A DNA stretch of 17,748 nt from JAPKZH01 sp964537875 (GTDB lineage Bacteria; Acidobacteriota; Aminicenantia; Aminicenantales; UBA4085). A program made the position numbers and the translations under genes. Positions 6,464 through 12,866 of this stretch are shown one piece after another (positions within the stretch are counted from its first letter, which is position 1; the number at the start of each line of letters is the position of its first letter). Under the pieces are notes generated by a model. The model was not told the DNA's origin. It made no database searches and saw only the letters and a program-made list of their open reading frames with translations. The stretch covers positions 1 through 17,748 of the forward strand of contig CAZIDN010000071.1 of NCBI GenBank assembly GCA_964537875.1, given 5' to 3'.

Positions 6464-8878
6464 ATGAAAAACACGGGGAAAAATAGTCTTAAGCTTGTTC
6501 TCAACGGCCTCATCGTTCTTTTAGTTGTCATTGTTGCTCTCATTGGATATGCTTTTTCTATGCAAGAAAAGCAGTCTTCGGGATTCACCGCATCGGCAAA
6601 AAATCCCATTGCCAATCCGTCGTTCGAGGACGTTGAAGGAAACCGGCCCAAGGGCTGGCGGACGGTCAACTGGCAGCCGAAGGCCGAGTTTGCGGTTGAT
6701 GAATCAGTGGCGCACTCAGGCAAGCGCAGCATAAGAATCTCGTCGGCCGACGGCGCGGATTCGTCATTCCAGAGCATCGTCATCGTCCAGCCTTACGCCA
6801 AGTACCGGCTGAGCGGCTGGATTAAGACTCGCGACCTTAAGCCCGGGACGAGCAGAGGGGCGCTGATCAACCTCCACGCCATGGACATCATGACCAAGGC
6901 TGTCAGCGGCACCCAGGACTGGACCCGTGTCGAAGTCGTCTTCGATACCGCTGGCACGGACGCGGTCTCGGTCAACTGCCTTTTCGGCGGCTGGGGAAAA
7001 GCGACGGGAACGGCCTGGTTTGACGACATCCAGCTCGAGCTCCTTTCCGCAAGAACGTTGAAACCAGAGGCGGTCATCGATACGACAAAGACCATGGCCC
7101 CGATCTCCAAATACATCTACGGCCAATTCATCGAACACCTCGGCCGCTGCATCTACCAGGGCATCTGGGCCGAGATGCTCGAAGACCGCAAATTTTGCTA
7201 TCCTGTCGGCGGCAAGGAATCGGCATGGAAGATCATCGGCGAGCCCCGCAATGTCCGGCTGAACCCCATCCTGCCCTATGTCGGCGTCCACGCGCCGGAA
7301 ATCCGCCTGAAAGGGAACGGCGAAGCCGGCGGCATCTATCAGGACAGCCTGGCCGTCATCAAAGGCAAAAGCTATGTGGGCCGCATTATCATAGCCGCCG
7401 ACCCCGGCTCATTGCCCGTACAGGTCAGCCTGGCTTGGGGCCCCGGCGCCGGAGAGAGGCAGACTTTAAGCCTATCCGAATTAAACAACGATTACCGCAC
7501 CGTCCCCCTTTCTTTTAAAGCCGAGGGGACGAGCGAAAACGCGCGGCTGGAGATCGCAAGCAAAGGCAGCGAGGCTTTCCGCGTCGGGACGGTCTCCATC
7601 ATGCCGGCCGATAACGTCGAGGGCTTCCGGCCCGAGGTCCTCAAGGTCCTCAAGGAACTCGACGCGCCTGTTTATCGCTGGCCGGGCGGAAATTTTGTCA
7701 GCGGCTACGACTGGAAGGACGGCCTCGGCGATCCCGACCGGCGCCCGCCGCGAAAAAACCCGGCCTGGCTGGGCATCGAGCACAACGACGTCGGCATCCA
7801 TGAGTTCCTGGATTTCTGCCGGCTCATCGGAACAGACCCCTATATCAGCGTCAACAGCGGGCAGGGGAGCGAGACGCTGGCCGCCGAAGAAGTCGAGTAT
7901 GTCAACGGCGCCGCGGACACAGCCATGGGAAAATGGCGCGCCCAGAACGGCCATCCGCAACCATGGAGCGTCAAGTTCTGGTCGATCGGCAACGAAATGT
8001 ATGGAAACTGGCAGCTCGGACATATGCCGCTCCAGGATTACACGAAAAAGCACAACCGTTTCGCTCAGGCGATGCGGGCCAAGGACCCGACCATCAAGCT
8101 GATTGCGGTCGGCGCAGTCGGGACCTGGAGCGAAGGGATGCTGGCCGAAAGCAGCGACGCCATGGATTATATCAGCGAGCATTTTTACTGCGGCGAGCTC
8201 CCCGGCCTGTTGAGCCATATTTCGCAGATCCCGCGCGAGGTCCGGCAGATCGCCGAGGCCCACCGCAAATACAGGACGACGATCCCCACCCTCAAAGGCA
8301 AGGACATCCGCATCGCCCTGGACGAATGGAACTACTGGTACGGGGACCATCTTTACGGCGAGCTGGGCACGCGGTATTTCTGGAAGGACGGGCTGGGGAT
8401 CGCCGAGGGCCTGCACGAATATTTCCGGCAGAGCGATATCATTTATATGGCCAACTACGCCCAGACGGTCAACGTGATCGGCGCCATTAAAACGACAAAG
8501 ACCGCGGCCGAGTTTGAAACAACCGGACTGGTGCTGAAGCTCTACCGCGCACATTACGGGACGATCCCGGTGAAGGTGAGCGGCGCTCCCGAGCCGTTGG
8601 ACGTCGCGGCCGCCTGGAAGGAAGGCAAAAAAGTCCTGACCCTGGCCGTCGTCAACCCGACCAAAACGGCCCAGACTCTGCCGCTCTCGTTCAAAGGGAT
8701 CAGCGTTCCCAAATCGGCCAAGCTCTATTTAATCACGGGCAGCAACGAGATGGTCTACAACGAGCCCGGAAAAGAGCCGGCCGTGAAGATCCAGGAGACG
8801 AGCAACGCCCCGTTCGGAAGCAAACTGACGTTCCCCCCGCTCAGCATCTCGCTGTATGAAATCCAGGTCGGGAAATAA
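6464..8878 (+). CDS. GH51 alpha-L-arabinofuranosidase with N-terminal carbohydrate-binding-like domain
   Basis: An 804-aa exported retaining enzyme that releases alpha-L-arabinofuranose. Residues 11-32 are a hydrophobic signal peptide or membrane anchor. About 47-195 is a CBM4/9-like beta-sandwich (NPIANPSFEDVEG at its start, TAWFDDIQLELL at its end). GH51 follows from about 205: YIYGQFIEHLGRCIYQGIW, the substrate-loop block YRWPGGNF (about 404-411), WSIGNEMYG with acid/base E511, and LDEWNYWYG with nucleophile E621. The C-terminal beta-sandwich ends near 800. The start is set by GGAGGT 3 nt before the ATG and by the signal sequence. It lies between two GH127 paralogues on the same strand, with gaps of 524 and 366 nt filled by repeats. 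Each gene may therefore have its own promoter. Confidence 0.95.
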   Translation: MKNTGKNSLKLVLNGLIVLLVVIVALIGYAFSMQEKQSSGFTASAKNPIANPSFEDVEGNRPKGWRTVNWQPKAEFAVDESVAHSGKRSIRISSADGADSSFQSIVIVQPYAKYRLSGWIKTRDLKPGTSRGALINLHAMDIMTKAVSGTQDWTRVEVVFDTAGTDAVSVNCLFGGWGKATGTAWFDDIQLELLSARTLKPEAVIDTTKTMAPISKYIYGQFIEHLGRCIYQGIWAEMLEDRKFCYPVGGKESAWKIIGEPRNVRLNPILPYVGVHAPEIRLKGNGEAGGIYQDSLAVIKGKSYVGRIIIAADPGSLPVQVSLAWGPGAGERQTLSLSELNNDYRTVPLSFKAEGTSENARLEIASKGSEAFRVGTVSIMPADNVEGFRPEVLKVLKELDAPVYRWPGGNFVSGYDWKDGLGDPDRRPPRKNPAWLGIEHNDVGIHEFLDFCRLIGTDPYISVNSGQGSETLAAEEVEYVNGAADTAMGKWRAQNGHPQPWSVKFWSIGNEMYGNWQLGHMPLQDYTKKHNRFAQAMRAKDPTIKLIAVGAVGTWSEGMLAESSDAMDYISEHFYCGELPGLLSHISQIPREVRQIAEAHRKYRTTIPTLKGKDIRIALDEWNYWYGDHLYGELGTRYFWKDGLGIAEGLHEYFRQSDIIYMANYAQTVNVIGAIKTTKTAAEFETTGLVLKLYRAHYGTIPVKVSGAPEPLDVAAAWKEGKKVLTLAVVNPTKTAQTLPLSFKGISVPKSAKLYLITGSNEMVYNEPGKEPAVKIQETSNAPFGSKLTFPPLSISLYEIQVGK

Positions 8879-8892
8879 GAGGGGGAGACATC

Positions 8893-9054
8893 TGACCGAC
8901 CTAAAGCATGCAGAAAGATTTTGAAATAATGTCATTAATTCCTCTGCCTTCTTGGAAAAGCAAGGGGGAAAGAGAAGGAGCAAAGATTAAAGATTTAAAT
9001 CTTATTACCCCCCTACCTTCTTGGGAAATAAAGGGGGATTTATTAGGTCGGTCA
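8893..9054. repeat. Two-hairpin dispersed repeat, copy 2, with 12-bp terminal inverted repeats
   Basis: The core (8934-9045) repeats the unit-spacer-unit layout of 6333-6450: a unit ATTAATTCCTCTGCC...CAAGGGGG, a spacer with AAAGATTTAAATCTTATTA, and a second unit with CTTGGGAAATAAAGGGGGAT. TGACCGACCTAA (8893-8904) and TTAGGTCGGTCA (9043-9054) are perfect 12-bp inverted repeats enclosing the whole. Corresponding terminal repeats are not visible around copy 1. It occupies the GH51-GH127 gap. Confidence 0.7.
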
Positions 9055-9176
9055 TCGCGCGTTACCTTAGGGAGCGTGGCGATCTGGCTAACGCGTTATT
9101 GCGAGGCACGCAGTGCCGTGGCAATCTCCTTGTCATGCAGAGGGGATTGCTTCGCGGCACGGCTCCTCGCAACGAC
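9055..9176. repeat. ATTGCGAGGC-type dispersed palindrome plus half copy
   Basis: Two 35-nt arms (9095-9129, GTTATTGCGAGG...CAATCTCC, and 9142-9176, GGGGATTGC...CCTCGCAACGAC) form an imperfect inverted repeat with conserved ends and a diverged centre around 12 nt. The preceding stretch (to 9086, ending GCGTGGCGATCTGG) is a half copy in the same style and matches 100-129 in inverted orientation. No ORF of the region is credible. It ends 68 nt before the second GH127 gene. Confidence 0.6.
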
Positions 9177-9244
9177 TTCGTCGGATTGCCGCGATACAAA
9201 ACGCTTCGCCATGATTGTGTAACAATAAAGTACCGAGGTTCAAC

Positions 9245-11242
9245 ATGCAAAGACAAATCACCCTAAAATATTTTATTGTTTCCATCTCATTCTTTTTCCT
9301 CGTTTTGTCTGCTCCCGGAGGCGACCCGCAGAAGGACTATCCCATCCGCCCGGTGGCTTTTACCCAGGTCCAGGTCCATGATGTTTTTTGGGCGCCCCGC
9401 CTGGAAACAAACCGCACGGTGACAGTCCCTTATGCCATGAAAATGAACGAGGAGACCGGCCGGGTGGATAATTTCCGCAAAGCGGCGGGTCTCATGAAAG
9501 GACCGCATCAGGGAAAGCGGTACAATGATTCCGACGTCTTTAAGGTCATGGAGGGCGCGTCTTACACGCTGATGCTCCATCCCGACCACCAGCTCAAGAA
9601 AGAGCTCGATAACTTGATCATGATCATCGGCAAAGCCCAGGAGCCCGATGGCTACCTCTACACGACGCGGACTAACGACCCCAAGAACCCCGCCCAGGGA
9701 GCCGGAAAAGAGCGCTGGTCCAACCTGCGCGTGAGCCATGAGCTCTACAACGTGGGCCACATGTACGAAGCTGCCGTCGCCCATTTCCTGGCGACCGGAG
9801 AGCGAAGCTTTTTGAACATCGCCATCAAGAACGCCGACCTGCTTGTCCGGACGTTCGGCCCGGCAAAAAAGCGCGCATTCCCGGGCCACCAGGAGATCGA
9901 GATCGGCCTGTCCAAGCTGTACCGGGTGACGGGAAATCGCGCCTATCTCGACCTGGCCAAATTCTTCCTCGATGAGCGCGGCCATTATTTCGGCGGCGAA
10001 AAGCACGACCCTAAGGACCCGTTCTCCGTTTACGATTCGGATGAATACATGCAGAACCACAAGCCCGTCGTCGAACAGGAGGAAGCGGTCGGCCACGCCG
10101 TCCGGGCCATGTACATGTATGCCGGAATGGCCGACGTGGCCGCGCTCGGCGGATATCCCGATTACGTCAAGGCCATCGACCGGCTCTGGCAAAATGTCGT
10201 CGGGAAGAAAATGTACCTGACCGGAGGGGTCGGCGCTCGGGACACGAGCGAAGCGTTCGGCAGCGCCTATGAACTTCCGAACGCGAGCGCCTATACCGAG
10301 ACGTGCGCCGCCATCGGCAACGCCCTGTGGCAGCAGCGGTTGTTCCTGCTCCACGGCGACGCCAAGTATGTCGATGTCCTGGAGCGGGTGATGTACAACG
10401 GCCTGATCTCAGGGCTATCGCTCGACGGCATGTCGTTCTTTTACCAGAACCCGCTGGAATCGGCCGGCATATACGTCCGGAGCGCCTGGTTCGAAGTGGC
10501 CTGCTGCCCGCCCAATATCACCCGCTTTCTGCCGTCGGTCCCCGGCTATGTCTATGCGACCAGAGACGATGTTATTTATGTGAGCTTATTCATCGGGAGT
10601 GAGGCCGCGGTCGATATGAAAGGGCAGAAGATCGGGCTAAAGCAGGAAACTCGCTATCCATGGGACGGGGCAGTAAAAATCATGGTTGAGTCGGAGAAGC
10701 CGGCTGAATTTGCCGTTTATGTTCGCATCCCTGGTTGGGCACAGAACCAGCCGGTGCCGAGCGATCTCTATAAGTCTTTGGATAAGAATGACGAGAAGCC
10801 TATTCTCAAAGTCAACGGTTCCGTGGTAGCGCTTGACCTGGATAAAGGGTATGCGCGAGTCAAGAGGGGATGGGAAAAGGGCGATGTGATCGAGCTCGTT
10901 TTGCCCATGCCCGTTCGACGTGTTGTGGCTCATGCCGCTGTTAAGGAGGATGCTGGTAAGGTCGCCCTGCAGCGCGGTCCGATAATCTTTTGCGCCGAAG
11001 GGCTTGATAACGGCGGGCGGGCGTTGAATATAGTACTTCCAGACGCCGCGAATTTCTCGGCGGAGTTCCGTCCGGACATGCTGAAGGGCGTGGTTGTGCT
11101 CAAAGGGAAGGCGCTGGAGGCGGCAAAAAGCGCGGAGGGCAAGATCGTCTCAACAAAAGAGCAAGATTTCCTGGCCATCCCATACTATGCATGGGCCAAC
11201 CGCGGTGCGGGCGAGATGAAAGTCTGGTTCTCGCGGAAATAA
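9245..11242 (+). CDS. GH127-type beta-L-arabinofuranosidase, second paralogue
   Basis: A 665-aa exported enzyme, a clear paralogue of the gene at 3528 but without its C-terminal discoidin-like domain. Residues 1-23 (MQRQITLKYF...) are a Sec signal peptide with no lipobox. The active site is complete: E336 (TSEAFG), sixteen residues before E352-T-C354, then C420-C421 in ACCPPN. This matches the acid/base, zinc ligands and nucleophilic Cys of HypBA1. Shared blocks include AQEPDGYLYT, SHELYN.GH.YEAAVAH and HKPVVEQEEAVGHAVRA. The start is the ATG preceded by CGAGG with a 6-nt spacer, which begins the signal peptide; an in-frame upstream ATG at 9215 is rejected. It may act on a different linkage or chain position than its paralogue. 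The exact specificity (GH127 versus GH146) cannot be read from sequence. Confidence 0.92.
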   Translation: MQRQITLKYFIVSISFFFLVLSAPGGDPQKDYPIRPVAFTQVQVHDVFWAPRLETNRTVTVPYAMKMNEETGRVDNFRKAAGLMKGPHQGKRYNDSDVFKVMEGASYTLMLHPDHQLKKELDNLIMIIGKAQEPDGYLYTTRTNDPKNPAQGAGKERWSNLRVSHELYNVGHMYEAAVAHFLATGERSFLNIAIKNADLLVRTFGPAKKRAFPGHQEIEIGLSKLYRVTGNRAYLDLAKFFLDERGHYFGGEKHDPKDPFSVYDSDEYMQNHKPVVEQEEAVGHAVRAMYMYAGMADVAALGGYPDYVKAIDRLWQNVVGKKMYLTGGVGARDTSEAFGSAYELPNASAYTETCAAIGNALWQQRLFLLHGDAKYVDVLERVMYNGLISGLSLDGMSFFYQNPLESAGIYVRSAWFEVACCPPNITRFLPSVPGYVYATRDDVIYVSLFIGSEAAVDMKGQKIGLKQETRYPWDGAVKIMVESEKPAEFAVYVRIPGWAQNQPVPSDLYKSLDKNDEKPILKVNGSVVALDLDKGYARVKRGWEKGDVIELVLPMPVRRVVAHAAVKEDAGKVALQRGPIIFCAEGLDNGGRALNIVLPDAANFSAEFRPDMLKGVVVLKGKALEAAKSAEGKIVSTKEQDFLAIPYYAWANRGAGEMKVWFSRK

Positions 11243-11277
11243 AAGAATCGTGGACGGGCACTTAATTTAAAAAGACT

Positions 11278-11302
11278 GTCGATGCGGCCATCCTACATCG
11301 AC
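11278..11302. other. Hairpin downstream of the second GH127 gene
   Basis: GTCGATG (11278-11284) and CATCGAC (11296-11302) form a 7-bp stem with an 11-nt loop, 35 nt after the stop codon. No T-run follows, so a role in transcription termination is uncertain. Confidence 0.25.
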
Positions 11303-11314
11303 GCTCGGGCTAGT

Positions 11315-11390
11315 CTGGGGTCAAAGCTACTTTTTACGCATGCTAAGCCTGGAGAATTGTACATAAAGAGTAGGTTTGACCCTGCCCCCA
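11315..11390. repeat. REP-like palindrome, copy 2 (diverged)
   Basis: This copy has arms CTGGGGTCAAAGCTAC... and ...GAGTAGGTTTGACCC around a centre containing CTGGAGAATTGT (11349-11360), in the same orientation as copy 1. The arms carry several mismatches, so it is older or less constrained. It sits about 100 nt before the ATPase gene and forms the left bracket of that gene. Confidence 0.85.
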
Positions 11391-11424
11391 GCTTTAAAAT
11401 AGAAAAAATTAATGATAAACAGAC

Positions 11425-11457
11425 TTGACATAATATATATTTTATGTTATTTATAAT
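11425..11457 (+). promoter_or_regulatory. AT-rich promoter/operator region of the ATPase gene
   Basis: A perfect TTGACA (11425-11430) and a perfect TATAAT (11452-11457) lie 21 nt apart, longer than the usual 17, so the exact -10 is uncertain. ACATAA (11428-11433) and TTATGT (11442-11447) form an inverted repeat overlapping the -35, a plausible operator. TTTACGTAAA at 11457-11466 is a further palindrome. The stretch is much more AT-rich than its surroundings. Confidence 0.45.
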
Positions 11458-11486
11458 TTACGTAAAAAAAATGATTACCTAAAGCC

Positions 11487-12734
11487 ATGCCTGATCTTAA
11501 AGATTCTCTCAGAGAATTCAATCCTTGGTGGCGGGGAGAATTCCGTCTTGATTTCCGGCCGAGGTCCATCTATCAAGAGATCCAGAAATTTTTTCCTTTG
11601 CGCCAGATTATTGCCTTGACCGGACTCCGTCGCGTCGGCAAGACGACTCTTCTTGAAAAGGCCGCCCTGGACAAAATAAGCTCCGGATTCCCGGCGAGCC
11701 ACATCCTTTATGTTTCTTTTGATGAATTCAGGAATATCGAACTACGAGAAGTCGTCAGGGCATATGAAGATCTTTTCGGCGTCGACGTCCGGCAAGACGC
11801 CTATCTGTTCCTCTTGGACGAAATTCAGAAGCTTGACGATTGGGATGATCAACTCAAGGTCCTCTACGACACCGCCAAGGACATCAAGATCGTAATCTCC
11901 GGCTCCGAATCCCTGTTCATCCGCAGGAGATCTCGGGAGACGCTGGCCGGGCGGATCTTCGAATTCAAGGTCGAGCCCTTGACCTTCAAAGAATTCTTAT
12001 CGTTCAAAGGGATCGATCTTAGGCCTGTCGGACTTTACGAGAAAGAACTCTCTCGGCATTTCGCGGAATTCATGAAAACGCTCGGCCTTCCCGAGCTGGT
12101 CGGCATTGAGGACAAGACCGTCGTCAAGAAGTATGTCAGGGAAAGCCTTGTCGAGAAGGTCATCTATCGCGATCTTCCCGGGCTTTTGAAGGTCAAGGAT
12201 ATCGCCGTTTTGGAATCCATCCTGAACATATTCATGGAAGAGCCCGGCCAGCTCATCGAGATTTCCGGATTGGCCGGAGAACTGAAATTGTCGCGTCCGA
12301 CCTTGTCCAATTATTTAATGTATTTAGAAGAGTCCTTCCTGGTCCGGAAACTCTACAATTTCTCAACGAACCGCAGAAAGACCGAAAGAAAATTGAAGAA
12401 ATATTATCCGGCGGTGCCGTCCGTCGACCTTCTCTTCCGCGAGGACCCTTTTTCGCAGTCCAAAGTCTTTGAGTGCCATGTCGTCAATCAGCTCCGGGCC
12501 GAGTTCTTCTGGCGTGACCCTCTAAAGCATGAGGTGGACGTCGTTTTAATGGGGGAGGAAACATGCCCCGTGGAGATCAAGTTCGGGAAAATCGAGACCC
12601 GCGGCCTGGAAGCTTTCTTGAAAAAGTTCGACGGGAAGAAGGGCGTAATCATTTCCAAGGATCAAGAGAGAACGCTTAAGATTTCGGACAAGACGATCGA
12701 AGTCGTCCCGGCGTATAAATATTTTCTATCCTGA
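11487..12734 (+). CDS. AAA_14/DUF4143 family ATPase
   Basis: A 415-aa cytoplasmic P-loop ATPase. After the typical opening FNPWWRG (11-17) come Walker A GLRRVGKTT (46-54, K52), Walker B LFLLDE (107-112) and a sensor-like VISGSES (136-142). Residues about 255-290 resemble a winged helix (SRPTLSNYLMYLEESFLVRKL). The C-terminal DUF4143 part has a PD-(D/E)xK-like arrangement: E329, HEVDVV with D351, then VEIKFG with E363 and K365. Whether it cuts nucleic acid is unknown. Family members are common singletons in bacteria and archaea, often of suspected mobile or defence-related origin, with no settled function. No good Shine-Dalgarno precedes the ATG at 11487; the start is chosen from the family N-terminus. 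It stands alone, bracketed by opposing REP-like palindromes. Confidence 0.88.
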   Translation: MPDLKDSLREFNPWWRGEFRLDFRPRSIYQEIQKFFPLRQIIALTGLRRVGKTTLLEKAALDKISSGFPASHILYVSFDEFRNIELREVVRAYEDLFGVDVRQDAYLFLLDEIQKLDDWDDQLKVLYDTAKDIKIVISGSESLFIRRRSRETLAGRIFEFKVEPLTFKEFLSFKGIDLRPVGLYEKELSRHFAEFMKTLGLPELVGIEDKTVVKKYVRESLVEKVIYRDLPGLLKVKDIAVLESILNIFMEEPGQLIEISGLAGELKLSRPTLSNYLMYLEESFLVRKLYNFSTNRRKTERKLKKYYPAVPSVDLLFREDPFSQSKVFECHVVNQLRAEFFWRDPLKHEVDVVLMGEETCPVEIKFGKIETRGLEAFLKKFDGKKGVIISKDQERTLKISDKTIEVVPAYKYFLS

Positions 12735-12756
12735 AGAAAAGCAATCCGAAGGTCAT

Positions 12757-12826
12757 CCGGGGTAAAAGCTACTCTTTACGCACAATTCTCCAGGGGGAGC
12801 TTGCGTAATGAGTAGGTTTGACCCCA
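12757..12826. repeat. REP-like palindrome, copy 3 (opposite orientation)
   Basis: This copy lies 22 nt after the ATPase stop codon. Its centre carries ACAATTCTCCAG (12782-12793), the reverse complement of the loop motif in copies 1 and 2, so it is inverted relative to them. Read on the minus strand it is nearly identical to copy 1. It could also fold as a transcript-end structure for the ATPase gene, although no T-run follows. Confidence 0.88.
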
Positions 12827-12834
12827 ACCTCTTA

Positions 12835-12852
12835 TTAAGTACCTGTCCCCGA
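12835..12852. other. TTAAGTACCTGTCCCCG motif next to REP-like copy 3
   Basis: A short motif reading CGGGGACAGGTACTTAA on the minus strand. GGGGACAGGTAC-type strings are a recurrent edge sequence of REP-like elements in genomes of this kind (recalled, not checked). It lies 9 nt beyond copy 3 and may be the edge of a second, degenerate element. It ends 15 nt before the TAG that closes the selenoprotein candidate. Confidence 0.3.
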
Positions 12853-12866
12853 ATCTCTCCGGAATT

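Noticed and set aside
6333..9045. CRISPR array from the repeated C-run/G-run units
   Set aside because: There are only two units per site, the spacers are homologous to each other, and no cas genes are present.
11315..12826. Insertion sequence with the ATPase as transposase
   Set aside because: The protein has Walker motifs and a DUF4143 C-terminus, not a DDE, Y1 or serine recombinase active site, and no target-site duplication is evident.
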